From Anaeromassilibacillus sp001305115 (GTDB lineage: Bacteria > Bacillota > Clostridia > Oscillospirales > Acutalibacteraceae), in assembly GCA_042854365.1 (NCBI GenBank), contig AP031437.1, positions 1,364,001 through 1,428,000 on the forward strand: 64,000 nucleotides of DNA, read 5' to 3'. Under the pieces are notes generated by a model. The model saw only the letters and a list, made by a program, of their open reading frames with translations, was not told where the DNA came from and made no database searches. The translations under genes and the position numbers were made by a program. Positions 8,420-17,471 of this stretch are shown here, one piece after another. How positions within the stretch are numbered: position 1 is the stretch's first letter; each line of letters opens with the position of its first letter.

Positions 8420-9196
8420 ATGAGCTATATTAAATATGAGCAGAATGGCTTCGTCGGCGTGCTGACGATCGACCGTGAGAAGGCTTTGAATGCATTGAAT
8501 TCCGAAGTTTTGGCGGATCTCGACGCTGCTTTGGATGCAATTGATCTGGATTCCACCCGCTGCCTGATTATTACAGGCGCTGGTCAGAAGTCTTTTGTCG
8601 CCGGTGCAGACATCGGTGAGATGAGCACGTTGACCAAAGCAGAAGGAGAGGCCTTCGGCAAAAAGGGCAACGATGTGTTCCGTAAAATTGAAACCCTGCC
8701 GATCCCGGTGATCGCCGCAGTAAACGGCTTTGCACTCGGCGGAGGCTGTGAGCTTTCCCTGAGCTGCGACATCCGTTTGGCAGCGGAGAATGCTGTTTTT
8801 GCACAGCCGGAGACAGGCCTGGGCATTACTCCTGGCTTTGGTGGCACACAGCGTCTGGCCCGTACCATCAACGTGGGTAAGGCAAAGGAAATGATCTATG
8901 CTGGCACAAAGGTCAAGGCGCCGGAAGCTCTCAGCCTGGGTCTAGTCAATGCCGTGTATCCGGCAGAGGAACTTATGCCTGCTGCAATGAAGCTGGCGGA
9001 GAGAATTGCTGCCAATGCGCCGATCGCTGTCCGTGCTTGCAAGAAGGCGGTCAACGATGGCCTTCAGGTCAACATGGATGAGGCAATTGTCATCGAAGAG
9101 AAGTTGTTCGGCAGCTGCTTCGAGACGCAGGATCAGAAAAACGGCATGACGGCGTTTGTTGAGAAGCGCAAGCCCGAGCCGTTTGTCAATAAATAA
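8420..9196 (+). CDS. crt: 3-hydroxybutyryl-CoA dehydratase (crotonase)
   Basis: Dehydrates 3-hydroxybutyryl-CoA to crotonyl-CoA. 258 residues, the normal crotonase size. Oxyanion-hole segments AGADIGEM (61-68) and ALGGGCELSL, and the two catalytic glutamates Glu111 (GGGCELSL) and Glu131 (QPETGLGI) are visible. It starts 21 bp after thl with only a weak ribosome binding site (CTGGGAG), so it may depend partly on coupling. The activity is assigned from operon context; the fold alone would also fit other enoyl-CoA hydratases. Confidence 0.94.
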   Translation: MSYIKYEQNGFVGVLTIDREKALNALNSEVLADLDAALDAIDLDSTRCLIITGAGQKSFVAGADIGEMSTLTKAEGEAFGKKGNDVFRKIETLPIPVIAAVNGFALGGGCELSLSCDIRLAAENAVFAQPETGLGITPGFGGTQRLARTINVGKAKEMIYAGTKVKAPEALSLGLVNAVYPAEELMPAAMKLAERIAANAPIAVRACKKAVNDGLQVNMDEAIVIEEKLFGSCFETQDQKNGMTAFVEKRKPEPFVNK

Positions 9197-9210
9197 TTTG
9201 TATTTACATT

Positions 9211-9253
9211 CCGCACCGGCATCGCGTTCAAAAGGAAGGCGATACCGGTGCGG
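9211..9253 (+). other. Intercistronic hairpin between crt and hbd
   Basis: 15-bp stem (CCGCACCGGCATCGC with GCGATACCGGTGCGG, one G-T wobble) and a 13-base loop. No T-run follows, so it is not a standard terminator; it fits an RNA-stability or processing element inside the operon. Confidence 0.75.
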
Positions 9254-9289
9254 GCCAACATAATAAAGATTTAACAGGAGGTTTCTACT

Positions 9290-10129
9290 ATGAAAATTGG
9301 TGTTATCGGCGCAGGAACCATGGGCTCCGGCATCGCACAGGCGTTTGCTCAGACAGAAGGCTATGAAGTAATGCTCTGCGACGTGAAGGCAGAGTGGGCT
9401 GAAAACGGCAAGGCAAAGATTGCAAAGGGACTCAATAAGAGAGTTGCAAAAGGCAAGATGGAGCAGGCTGCTGCGGATGCAATCCTGGCAAAGATCACCA
9501 CTGGCACGAATGAAATCGTAGCAGATTGCGACCTCGTTGTAGAGGCTGCTTTGGAGAAGATGGAACTGAAGAAGGAGATCTTCAAGCAGCTGGAAGGCAT
9601 CTGCAAGAAGGATTGCATCTTTGCAACCAATACTTCCTCCCTCTCTATCACAGAAATCTCCAATGGCCTTGATAGAGCCGTTGTCGGCATGCATTTCTTC
9701 AATCCGGCTCCGGTTATGAAGCTGGTTGAGGTCATTGCAGGCGAGACCACTTGCCCCGAGACCGTGAAGAAAGTCATCGAGGTTTCCGAGTCTATCGGCA
9801 AGACCCCGGTTCAGGTCAATGAGGCTGCTGGTTTTGTTGTCAACCGTATTTTGATTCCGATGATTAATGAAGCAGTCGGCATCTATGCTGACGGCGTTGC
9901 TTCCGTAGAAGGCATTGACACCGCCATGAAGCTCGGCGCAAATCATCCGATGGGACCGCTCGCTTTGGGCGACCTGATTGGTTTGGACGTTTGCTTGGCC
10001 ATTATGGAAGTTTTGCAGTCTGAAACGGGCGATCCGAAGTACCGTCCGCATCCGCTGCTCAGAAAGATGGTTCGTGCTGGCAAGCTCGGCCAGAAAACTG
10101 GTAAGGGATTCTACGATTACACCAAATAA
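9290..10129 (+). CDS. hbd: 3-hydroxybutyryl-CoA dehydrogenase
   Basis: Reduces acetoacetyl-CoA to 3-hydroxybutyryl-CoA with NAD(P)H. 279 residues. Rossmann loop GAGTMGSG at 7-14; catalytic His135 in GMHFFNPAPVMKLVEV with its partner Glu in the same segment; C-terminal dimerisation domain with GFVVNRIL and NHPMGPLALGDLIGLD. An ACAGGAGG ribosome binding site lies 9 bp before the ATG. Preceded by the 9211-9253 hairpin, which may set hbd and downstream mRNA levels apart from thl-crt. Confidence 0.96.
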   Translation: MKIGVIGAGTMGSGIAQAFAQTEGYEVMLCDVKAEWAENGKAKIAKGLNKRVAKGKMEQAAADAILAKITTGTNEIVADCDLVVEAALEKMELKKEIFKQLEGICKKDCIFATNTSSLSITEISNGLDRAVVGMHFFNPAPVMKLVEVIAGETTCPETVKKVIEVSESIGKTPVQVNEAAGFVVNRILIPMINEAVGIYADGVASVEGIDTAMKLGANHPMGPLALGDLIGLDVCLAIMEVLQSETGDPKYRPHPLLRKMVRAGKLGQKTGKGFYDYTK

Positions 10130-10168
10130 GAAACGATTTGGCGTAAATTTTAATTTGGAGGAACAGGT

Positions 10169-11308
10169 ATGGATTTCGTACTGAGCAAAGAACAAGAAAT
10201 GGCCCGTACGCTCTTTAAGGAGTTTGCGGAGAATGAAGTAAAACCTCTTGCACAGGAAGTTGACGAAACGGAACATTTCCCGAGAGCAACCGTTGAAAAG
10301 ATGCAGAAGCTCGGTTTCATGGGAATTCCGCAGCCGAAGGAATTCGGCGGCCAGGGCTGCGACACACTCACCTATGTGCTGTGTGTCGAAGAACTCTCCA
10401 AGGTTTGTGCAACCACGGGTGTTATCGTTTCTGCTCATACTTCTCTGGGCACAGACCCAATTAAGAAGTTTGGTACTCCGGCACAGAAGGAAAAGTATCT
10501 GCGTCCGCTGGCTTCTGGCGAGTTGTTGGGCGCATTCGGCTTGACCGAGCCCGGCGCAGGCACGGATGCTTCCGGCCAGCAGACGAAGGCTGTCCTGGAG
10601 GGTGACCACTATGTCCTCAACGGCAGCAAGATTTTCATCACAAATGGTGGCGAGGCAGATATATATATCATCTTTGCAATGACGGATAAGAGCAAAGGCA
10701 CCAAGGGCATCTCTGCGTTTATCGTTGAGAAGGATTTCCCGGGCTTCCGCATTGGTACAAAAGAGAAGAAGATGGGCATCCGTGGTTCTGCTACCACAGA
10801 GCTGATCTTTGAGAACTGCATCGTTCCAAAAGAGAACCTCCTTGGCCAGGAAGGCAAGGGCTTTGGAATTGCAATGACCACACTGGATGGCGGTCGTATC
10901 GGCATCGCGGCACAGGCGCTGGGCATTGCTGAGGGCGCGTTGGAGGAAACGATTGCCTATGTGAAGGAAAGAAAGCAGTTCGGCCGTCCGATTGCGAAGT
11001 TCCAGAATACGCAGTTCCAGATCGCCGACATGGCGACCAAGGTAGAGGCTGCTCGTTATCTGGTTTATCGCGCAGCGATTGCGAAGGATACAAAGAAGCG
11101 CTTCTCCGTCGAGGCAGCAATGGCAAAGTTGTACGCTGCAGAAGTCGCGATGGAAGTGACCACCAAGGCGGTACAGCTCCACGGCGGCTATGGTTACACG
11201 AGAGAGTACCCGGTCGAGCGCATGATGCGTGACGCTAAGATCACGGAAATTTATGAAGGCACCAGCGAAGTACAGCGCATGGTCATCTCCTCTAATGTAA
11301 TTAAATAG
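10169..11308 (+). CDS. bcd: Butyryl-CoA dehydrogenase
   Basis: FAD enzyme reducing crotonyl-CoA to butyryl-CoA; in anaerobic clostridia it acts in a complex with EtfBA that also reduces ferredoxin. 379 residues. Seen: FGLTEPGAGTDASG (flavin/substrate region), IRGSATTELIFENC, YVKERKQFGRPIAKFQ, QLHGGYGYTREYPVERMMRDAKI and the catalytic Glu363 in YEGTSEVQ. TTTGGAGGAAC ribosome binding site 8 bp upstream. The order bcd-etfB-etfA supports butyryl-CoA specificity over other acyl-CoA dehydrogenases. Confidence 0.95.
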   Translation: MDFVLSKEQEMARTLFKEFAENEVKPLAQEVDETEHFPRATVEKMQKLGFMGIPQPKEFGGQGCDTLTYVLCVEELSKVCATTGVIVSAHTSLGTDPIKKFGTPAQKEKYLRPLASGELLGAFGLTEPGAGTDASGQQTKAVLEGDHYVLNGSKIFITNGGEADIYIIFAMTDKSKGTKGISAFIVEKDFPGFRIGTKEKKMGIRGSATTELIFENCIVPKENLLGQEGKGFGIAMTTLDGGRIGIAAQALGIAEGALEETIAYVKERKQFGRPIAKFQNTQFQIADMATKVEAARYLVYRAAIAKDTKKRFSVEAAMAKLYAAEVAMEVTTKAVQLHGGYGYTREYPVERMMRDAKITEIYEGTSEVQRMVISSNVIK

Positions 11309-11337
11309 TCGATAAAGGCCAGAAGGAGTGAAAATCT

Positions 11338-12120
11338 TTGAATATCGTAGTTTGCATTAAGCAAGTTCCAAATACCAACGAAGTGAAACTTGACCCGGTG
11401 ACCGGTACCCTGATTCGTGAAGGTGTACCGAGCATCATCAACCCGGACGATAAAGCAGGTCTCGAAGCTGCTCTCCGTTTGAAGGATTCCATTGGTGCAC
11501 ATGTGACTGTGCTTTCCATGGGCCCAGCACAGGCGGATGCTGCTTTGCGCGAAGCACTGGCAATGGGCGCGGACGAGGCAATCTTGGTTTCCGACAGAGC
11601 TTTCGGTGGCGCTGACACTTGGGCAACCTCCACAACAATTGCCGCGGCGATCAAGAATCTCGATTATGATCTCATCATTACGGGCCGTCAGGCCATTGAT
11701 GGCGATACGGCTCAGGTTGGACCGCAGATCTCTGAGCATCTCGGCATCCCGAACATCAGCTATGCAGAGGACATCCAGGTCGAGGGCGATTCCGTGATCG
11801 TTAAGCGCCAGTATGAAGATCGTTATCATACCGTAAAGGCAAAGATGCCCTGCCTGATCACCGCACTGAGCGAGATGAACAAGCCGCGCTATATGACGCC
11901 CGGCGGCATCTTTGATGCATACAGAGAGAAAGAAGTCAAGGTTTGGGGCCTGAAAGACATCACAGTTGACCAGGCGAATATCGGCCTGAAGGGCTCACCC
12001 ACCAGAGTGTTCCAGACGTTCACGAAGAGCTTGAAGGCAGCTGGCACAGTTGTCCAGCTGGACCCGGAAGAGTCTGCCAACTACATGATCGAGAAGCTCA
12101 AGGAAAAGTTCATTATTTAA
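11338..12120 (+). CDS. etfB: Electron transfer flavoprotein subunit beta
   Basis: Partner of EtfA and Bcd. In the clostridial complex EtfB holds the bifurcating flavin that splits NADH electrons between crotonyl-CoA and ferredoxin. 260 residues. Begins MNIVVCIKQVPNTNEVKLDP; contains ITGRQAIDGDTAQVGPQ, the adenine-nucleotide/flavin segment. Start is TTG at 11338 with AGAAGGAG upstream. That it bifurcates is inferred from context, not proven by a motif. Confidence 0.95.
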   Translation: MNIVVCIKQVPNTNEVKLDPVTGTLIREGVPSIINPDDKAGLEAALRLKDSIGAHVTVLSMGPAQADAALREALAMGADEAILVSDRAFGGADTWATSTTIAAAIKNLDYDLIITGRQAIDGDTAQVGPQISEHLGIPNISYAEDIQVEGDSVIVKRQYEDRYHTVKAKMPCLITALSEMNKPRYMTPGGIFDAYREKEVKVWGLKDITVDQANIGLKGSPTRVFQTFTKSLKAAGTVVQLDPEESANYMIEKLKEKFII

Positions 12121-12170
12121 TTTTGTAGTTTGTGATGACAACTGAGAATATTGAAAGTGGTGAGCAAAAA

Positions 12171-13187
12171 ATGAATTTACAGGATTATCAGGGCGTATTT
12201 GTATTCGTCCAGCAGGTGGATCATAAAATCACTGGTGTTTCTTATGAGTTGCTCGGCAAAGGAAAGGAGCTTGCCGCAGACTTGGGTACAGAGGTTACCG
12301 CTGTTCTGCTTGGCTATCAGGTAGAAGATCTTTGCCCGAAGCTTGCCCGTTATGGTGCGGATAAGATCATTCTGGTGGATAATGAGGCATTGGAGCCCTA
12401 CACTACAGAGCCTTATGCACATGCAATGTACAATGTGATTGAAAAGTACAAGCCCGCTGTGGTACTTTATGGCGCAACAGCAATCGGCCGTGACTTGGCA
12501 CCGCGTGTGTCCGCTCGTGTACACACTGGCCTGACTGCAGACTGCACGAAGTTGGAAATCGATCCGGATACGAAGAATCTGAAGATGACTCGCCCGGCAT
12601 TCGGCGGCAACATCATGGCGACCATCCTTTGCCCGGAGCATCGTCCGCAGATGGCAACGGTTCGTCCCGGCGTTATGCAGAAGATTAAGCCGATCGACGG
12701 TGCAGAGGCTTCGGTCGAGAAGTATGATTTGGCGTTCGAGAAGAACAACAAGTATGTTGAAGTGCTTAACGTTGTCAAGAAGGTCAGCGATAAGATCGAC
12801 ATCCAGGATGCCAAGATTTTGGTTTCCGGTGGCCGTGGTATGGGTTGCCCGGAGAACTTCAAACTTCTGCGTGATTTGGCAGATGTTCTCGGCGGTGAAG
12901 TAAGTGCGTCCAGAGCTTGTGTGGACGCAGGCTGGGCAGAGAAGGATGTACAGGTTGGTCAGACTGGTAAGACGGTTCGCCCGAACCTTTACATCGCTTG
13001 CGGCATCTCCGGTGCTATCCAGCACTTGGCCGGCATGGAGGATTCCGATGTGATCGTTGCGATCAACAAGGATGAGAATGCGCCGATCTTTGAAGTGGCG
13101 GATTATGGCATTGTTGGCGATGTCACCAAGATTCTGCCGATCTTCACGGAGAAGCTCAAGGAAGAGTTGGCTCTGCGCAACGCATAA
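12171..13187 (+). CDS. etfA: Electron transfer flavoprotein subunit alpha
   Basis: Carries the shuttling FAD that passes electrons to Bcd. 338 residues. The C-terminal FAD domain shows SGGRGMGCPENFKLL, GWAEKDVQVGQTGKTVRPNLY, ACGISGAIQHLAGM and AINKDENAPIFEVADYGIVGD. Start ATG 12171 follows GTGGTGAGC; in-frame GTG/ATG codons at 12132 and 12135 have no ribosome binding site and would add 13 unlike-family residues. Last gene of the butyrate operon; repeat copy 2 begins 22 bp after its stop. Confidence 0.95.
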   Translation: MNLQDYQGVFVFVQQVDHKITGVSYELLGKGKELAADLGTEVTAVLLGYQVEDLCPKLARYGADKIILVDNEALEPYTTEPYAHAMYNVIEKYKPAVVLYGATAIGRDLAPRVSARVHTGLTADCTKLEIDPDTKNLKMTRPAFGGNIMATILCPEHRPQMATVRPGVMQKIKPIDGAEASVEKYDLAFEKNNKYVEVLNVVKKVSDKIDIQDAKILVSGGRGMGCPENFKLLRDLADVLGGEVSASRACVDAGWAEKDVQVGQTGKTVRPNLYIACGISGAIQHLAGMEDSDVIVAINKDENAPIFEVADYGIVGDVTKILPIFTEKLKEELALRNA

Positions 13188-13209
13188 GTAGTTTTTTCTT
13201 GAAAAAGCG

Positions 13210-13339
13210 GAGGGTGTCCCAAAAGTCATGAAATGACTTCAGGATACCCTCGTTTTTTTAGAAACGCAGATATTTTTCCAAACAGAAAGAGGATGCCCTT
13301 TCCTATGAATCGAAAAATTCGTAGTTTTGGGACACCCTC
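13210..13339. repeat. Two-hairpin repeat element, copy 2 (inverted)
   Basis: 130 bp, reverse orientation relative to the other two copies. Ends are GAGGGTGTCCCAAAA and TTTTGGGACACCCTC, a perfect 15-bp terminal inverted repeat. Lies between etfA and the acetyltransferase gene and is the only obvious candidate for a butyrate operon terminator. Its right end creates a false in-frame TTG start for the next gene. Confidence 0.88.
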
Positions 13340-13383
13340 TTTTTGTATCATGCAACACGAAACTAGACGAGAGGAGAGATACG

Positions 13384-14091
13384 ATGTTATCATCCGAGTG
13401 TGCGGCTCATTTTTTAGAAAGGGATCAGCTGCTTCATATTGACATGTTGGAATGTATCCGGCGCGGAAACGCAACGTGTTTGTATGTGGGGGAAAGAGGT
13501 GTGCTACTTCGAGATGAGCCGTCGGGTACATTTATGCTCAGTGCAGAAACGAAAGCGGTTGTTGAAGAGTGCCTTCCTCTCATGCAGGGCGCGGAACTGT
13601 TGGTTTGTCACCAAGAGTTTTATGAAGAATTTGTATCGGAAGAATTGGGTCTGTCCCTAGGGGAACGTTGTCACCAAGCCGCCTATTTTAAGCAGACTTT
13701 TTTGCCGGAGACCGAACAGAAAGGGCAAGTTCGTCCATTGGATGAATCCTATCAACTTTTTGTACAGGAGCATTACCAGATGGTAACGGATGAGGACTAT
13801 ATCAAAGGACGCCTGCGTTCTGGAACCATGTATGGCATGTTTATCGATGGAAAACCGGCTGGATTTATCGGTATGCATGCGGAAGGGTCCTTGGGCCTTT
13901 TGGAGATTCTGCCAGAATATCGTCGTTGCGGATTGGCTTTTGCATTGGAGTCGTATGCAATCAACCGGATGTTGGAAAAAGGATGGACCCCATATGGGCA
14001 AATTATTCTGGGGAATGCTGCTTCTACGAGTCTACAGCAAAAGTTAGGGCTATCGATTTCAAAGCAAACTTGTTATTGGTTGAGTCGTTAA
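13384..14091 (+). CDS. GNAT-family N-acetyltransferase
   Basis: 235 residues. The N-terminal ~120 residues resemble no domain I can name. The C-terminal half has the acetyl-CoA fold: MYGMFIDGKPAGFIGMH, then LGLLEILPEYRRCGLAFALE (the Q/RxxGxG/A-type CoA loop, here RRCGLA) and a final ILGNAASTSLQQKLG. Substrate unknown. The start at 13384 follows GAGGAGAG; the frame reaches back to 13327, but those 19 residues come from the repeat element. It is convergent with, and overlaps by 4 bp, the histidine kinase gene. Confidence 0.8.
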   Translation: MLSSECAAHFLERDQLLHIDMLECIRRGNATCLYVGERGVLLRDEPSGTFMLSAETKAVVEECLPLMQGAELLVCHQEFYEEFVSEELGLSLGERCHQAAYFKQTFLPETEQKGQVRPLDESYQLFVQEHYQMVTDEDYIKGRLRSGTMYGMFIDGKPAGFIGMHAEGSLGLLEILPEYRRCGLAFALESYAINRMLEKGWTPYGQIILGNAASTSLQQKLGLSISKQTCYWLSR

Positions 14092-15818
14092 TTGTGACAT
14101 TCTTTTGGACAAGCGGGAATCGTAAGGGTAACACGTGTGCCAACATTTTGTTTGCTTTCCAACTGTAGTCCATACTCCTTGCCATAATAGAGTTGAACAC
14201 GTTCATGTACATTTTTGATACCGTACCCATCGGAATCCTGTGTCAATAGATTTGGAAGGATCTGCGGATCGATCCCTACACCATTGTCTTCTACGGTAAA
14301 GACGATGGTGTCTTTTTTTTGTGTTGCAGTAATTCGGACGGTTCCTCCGCCTTCAGGGCGTTGGTCCACTCCATGGATAATTGCGTTTTCGACCAATGGC
14401 TGTAAAAGAAGGTTGAGCATCCAATCGGAATAGAGGCTTTCCTCAATATCATAGATTGCATGGAATTGGTTACTATGCATAATCCGTTGGATGTCGATAT
14501 AAGAGCGTGTGTTTTTGAGTTCATCGGCAACCGTAGTGACCTTTTTTCCTTTGTTGAGTGTTGTCCGATAGAATGTAGAGAGCAATTGCGCCATCTCACT
14601 GATGTCCGGGGCGTTTGCGCGTATGGCTCGCCAATTGATGAGGGAAAGGCAGTTATATAAAAAGTGTGGATTAATTTGGGCCTGAAGAGCGCGCATTTCG
14701 GCTTCTTTTTGAGCCAACTTTCCTGTGTACACTTCATTGATTAATGCGTTGATTTCACGTAGCATTCTTTGAAAGCTACGAATAAGATCTCCCACTTCAT
14801 CGTGGGACTCGCTTGTGATGGTCACTTCCAGATTACCAGCCTCCACCTTTTGCATGGCCTTACGAAGTTTTTCAATGCGATTGACTACAGCGTAAGAGAG
14901 CAGCCAACCGATTAGAACAACCAGGACTAAACAAATCAGAATAATCAATAAAACCGTCAAGACAATAGGGGTAGCCGCATCTGTAATCAGGTGAATGGGC
15001 TTGTACAGATAGACATTCCAATTGCAGGAGGGAATCTTTGAAGAGATGACACTATACTCCATGCGATTCCAGTTGACAGAGGATGAGGGCGTTCCTAGAA
15101 TAATCTCTACTGGAGGAATATTGGCTGTGTCCAGGCCTGAAAAATCCTGTGCGTAGATTGTTTGCCCTGCTGAATCGACCAGATAAATCCCGCATGCATT
15201 TTTAGAGAGTTCTTGTAGAGGGGAAAAAAGTTTTTCCGATTGAATGCCAATGTACAGAAGATTTTCGATAGAATTTCCACGGTTATAGGGGTCCGGCATA
15301 CGGCGGACAGAACAAATGGTACCTTTCGTGGGGGAGAACCAGTTGATTGTAGAAGAATAGATACTCACATCATACCAGGGTTCCGATCTAGCTTCTACGA
15401 GAGGTATGACCATATCGCCATGTTTTTCCATGTTGGTTCCAGAATAGAGGGTAATACGTTCGACTCCGTCGTGTAAATTCTTCATAGAAAGGAATAAGGG
15501 AGAAATCGTCTCTGTATAAACGTCATAGAGTTCCATATAACTGCTGTAAACTCGATTAGCTGCATCGTTTAAATCGGTATCGAAAGCTAAATAGTCGGAA
15601 AGATTGTTATAAATTTGAATTTGATTATCCAACGAGGCTGCAGCTTGTTGGAGAGAAGTCTGTAAATTGGCTTCCTCCTGTGCGACGAGAAGATCTTTTG
15701 TCTGTTGATAACAAAAAGCTCCCAGAATGGTCACCGGGATGATACTCACCAGTAAAGAACACATCAAAATCTTTTTACGAAATGTTAAATCTTTCAATAA
15801 TTGGATGGGGGATTTCAT
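14088..15818 (-). CDS. YesM-type sensor histidine kinase
   Basis: Membrane sensor kinase, 576 residues. TM1 about 16-36, an extracellular sensor region about 40-280, TM2 about 284-309, HAMP about 310-362, a His_kinase domain with the phospho-acceptor His385 in QINPHFLYN, and an ATPase domain with QPLVENAIIHG, VEDNGVGID and GYGIKNVHERV. This architecture pairs with AraC-type response regulators and usually senses extracellular sugars or oligosaccharides. Start 15818 has AAAGGAAG upstream; the regulator's stop lies 1 bp before it, so the pair is translationally coupled. Confidence 0.93.
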   Translation of the reverse strand: MKSPIQLLKDLTFRKKILMCSLLVSIIPVTILGAFCYQQTKDLLVAQEEANLQTSLQQAAASLDNQIQIYNNLSDYLAFDTDLNDAANRVYSSYMELYDVYTETISPLFLSMKNLHDGVERITLYSGTNMEKHGDMVIPLVEARSEPWYDVSIYSSTINWFSPTKGTICSVRRMPDPYNRGNSIENLLYIGIQSEKLFSPLQELSKNACGIYLVDSAGQTIYAQDFSGLDTANIPPVEIILGTPSSSVNWNRMEYSVISSKIPSCNWNVYLYKPIHLITDAATPIVLTVLLIILICLVLVVLIGWLLSYAVVNRIEKLRKAMQKVEAGNLEVTITSESHDEVGDLIRSFQRMLREINALINEVYTGKLAQKEAEMRALQAQINPHFLYNCLSLINWRAIRANAPDISEMAQLLSTFYRTTLNKGKKVTTVADELKNTRSYIDIQRIMHSNQFHAIYDIEESLYSDWMLNLLLQPLVENAIIHGVDQRPEGGGTVRITATQKKDTIVFTVEDNGVGIDPQILPNLLTQDSDGYGIKNVHERVQLYYGKEYGLQLESKQNVGTRVTLTIPACPKECHN

Positions 15819-15819
15819 A

Positions 15820-17328
15820 TTAATCTTCCTTTTGCCGGAATTTCTCAGGACTACTTCCAAAATACTCTCGAAAACTCTGAATGAAATAGGAAACATTGGT
15901 GTAGCCAACGGCGTCACAGATAGCAACAACCTTCATATGCGTGTGTTCCAAAAGTTCTCTGGCTTTTTCCATACGAAATGCTTTAATATATTTGTTTAAC
16001 CCGCAACCCGTTTCTTTTTTGAAGATGGAACTCAAATAGCGCGGCGATAGATAGACAATTTCTGCCAGACTCTCCAAATTGATTTCCTGATCGTAATGCT
16101 TACTGATATATCGCTTTACAGTCTCAACGTAGTTGGAGGAAGTAGGAAAGCTCTGCGGAGATTCGTCCAAGCTTTTGTCCAATACATTTTCGATTTCGTG
16201 ATAGCTGTTGCTGCGGTAGATCGCTTCTACCTTTTTAAAAAGTACCTCTTCTGGAAAATGTGCCCAGGAAAGGGAGATGTCCCGCAACAGATTAGAAAAG
16301 AGAAATTTTACATACAGATGAGAAAAATTGGTCTGCCCCGCGTACTTTTCACAAAGGGTATGAATGTTTTGACGAACCAGGTCCAGATGATGTTCCTGCA
16401 GCGCTTGCTCGATGGATTCAAAGAGAGTAGATTCATCCTGTAAAAAAGCCTCCGAGCGAGGCGAAGCTACAGATGTTGAAAAGATATAGGTATTGGGCAG
16501 GAAAAAGCGCTTTTCCATTGCCTGTTCCAATGATTCGAATATGGTAGGAATTGCAGACGGCTCTGAGAAATCCTCACTGTAAGCTAAATAACAGTCCGCC
16601 TGATAGCGACGGCGAATGGCCCTTCGTAAATCCGCAGCTAAAGAGGGCCAGTCCGTTCTTCCAGCCGCATGAGGGAAAAACAATAGGCTTTGGCAGGGAT
16701 TCAAATTGAGATAGTCAAATGGGATTGTCAGTTGCTGCTTGAGTTCTTCAACAATACCAATACCTGCGTGTTCGAAGAAATCGCGGTTGAATTCCAAAAG
16801 TAGCATATTGGTATACTGAAACAAAAAAGAGAGATCGAATAGCGCTCCTGCGTCCGCCATGAGCGTGTGGAAGGGAATACCATTGACAAGTGAGTAAAGG
16901 AGATGTTCTCTCGCATAAGCTAGCCTCTGACTATCGCGTTCCTTTTCCATGCGGCGGGAGAGAACTTCTTCACAAACACGCTGGATGACTGTACAAAATT
17001 CTTGAATATTGACTGGCTTTAATATGTATTCCCGTACGCCTAACGACATAGCCGTTTTGGCGTATTCAAATTCACTGAATCCGCTGAAGAGAATGATACG
17101 GATTTCTGGCTGTATGGTGAGGGCCTCTTTGGCAAGAGTCAATCCATCCATAAAGGGCATTCGGACATCTGTAAATAAAATATCCACAGGATGTTCCTGG
17201 AGATACTCTAGGGCAATTTTTCCATTGGGAGCCTGTGTGGTTGAAATGTCAAATTGGTATTTTTGTAACAGAAACAGGATCCCTTCTCGTTCTTCCAATT
17301 CATCATCAACGATCAACATCTGTAGCAT
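15820..17328 (-). CDS. YesN-type response regulator with AraC DNA-binding domain
   Basis: 502 residues. Receiver domain 1-120 with Asp8/Asp9 in LIVDDE, phospho-acceptor Asp54 in LFTDVRMPFMDG and Lys in ILKPVN. A ~260-residue middle region of the kind seen in YesN proteins follows, then two AraC helix-turn-helices (LESLAEIVYLSPRYLSSIFK; VAICDAVGYTNVSYFIQSFR). AAAGGAGG lies before the ATG. Probable targets are the divergent binding protein and the amylase downstream of it, whose control regions hold palindromes. Confidence 0.93.
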   Translation of the reverse strand: MLQMLIVDDELEEREGILFLLQKYQFDISTTQAPNGKIALEYLQEHPVDILFTDVRMPFMDGLTLAKEALTIQPEIRIILFSGFSEFEYAKTAMSLGVREYILKPVNIQEFCTVIQRVCEEVLSRRMEKERDSQRLAYAREHLLYSLVNGIPFHTLMADAGALFDLSFLFQYTNMLLLEFNRDFFEHAGIGIVEELKQQLTIPFDYLNLNPCQSLLFFPHAAGRTDWPSLAADLRRAIRRRYQADCYLAYSEDFSEPSAIPTIFESLEQAMEKRFFLPNTYIFSTSVASPRSEAFLQDESTLFESIEQALQEHHLDLVRQNIHTLCEKYAGQTNFSHLYVKFLFSNLLRDISLSWAHFPEEVLFKKVEAIYRSNSYHEIENVLDKSLDESPQSFPTSSNYVETVKRYISKHYDQEINLESLAEIVYLSPRYLSSIFKKETGCGLNKYIKAFRMEKARELLEHTHMKVVAICDAVGYTNVSYFIQSFREYFGSSPEKFRQKED

Positions 17329-17346
17329 TACAAAAACCTCCTTTTG

Positions 17347-17366
17347 GAAAAATAGATCTATTTTTC
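17347..17366. promoter_or_regulatory. Perfect 20-bp palindrome upstream of the response regulator
   Basis: GAAAAATAGATCTATTTTTC reads identically on both strands. It lies 19 bp before the regulator start, next to its ribosome binding site. Candidate operator for autoregulation. Confidence 0.5.
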
Positions 17367-17415
17367 AAGATGATTTCAATGGGTTTAATCGAACAAACAT
17401 CCACGGCGGAGGAAA

Positions 17416-17433
17416 GAAATTTTGTAAAATTTC
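17416..17433. promoter_or_regulatory. Second palindrome in the divergent control region
   Basis: Arms GAAATTTT and AAAATTTC around a 2-base centre. It lies 33 bp before the -10 of the binding-protein gene, a usual position for an activator site. Confidence 0.45.
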
Positions 17434-17442
17434 GCAGAGGTA

Positions 17443-17471
17443 GTTTTTGGCCTTCGGTCCCCTTATATAAT
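17443..17471 (+). promoter_or_regulatory. Putative activator-dependent promoter of the binding-protein gene
   Basis: Perfect -10 TATAAT at 17466-17471; the -35 region 17 bp upstream reads GTTTTT, a poor match. Good -10 with poor -35 is typical of activated promoters. Confidence 0.45.

Noticed and set aside
8942..11182. 746-codon minus-strand open frame
   Set aside because: It lies antisense to crt, hbd and bcd, and its protein is low-complexity Leu/Cys/His-rich; it results from codon bias of the real genes.
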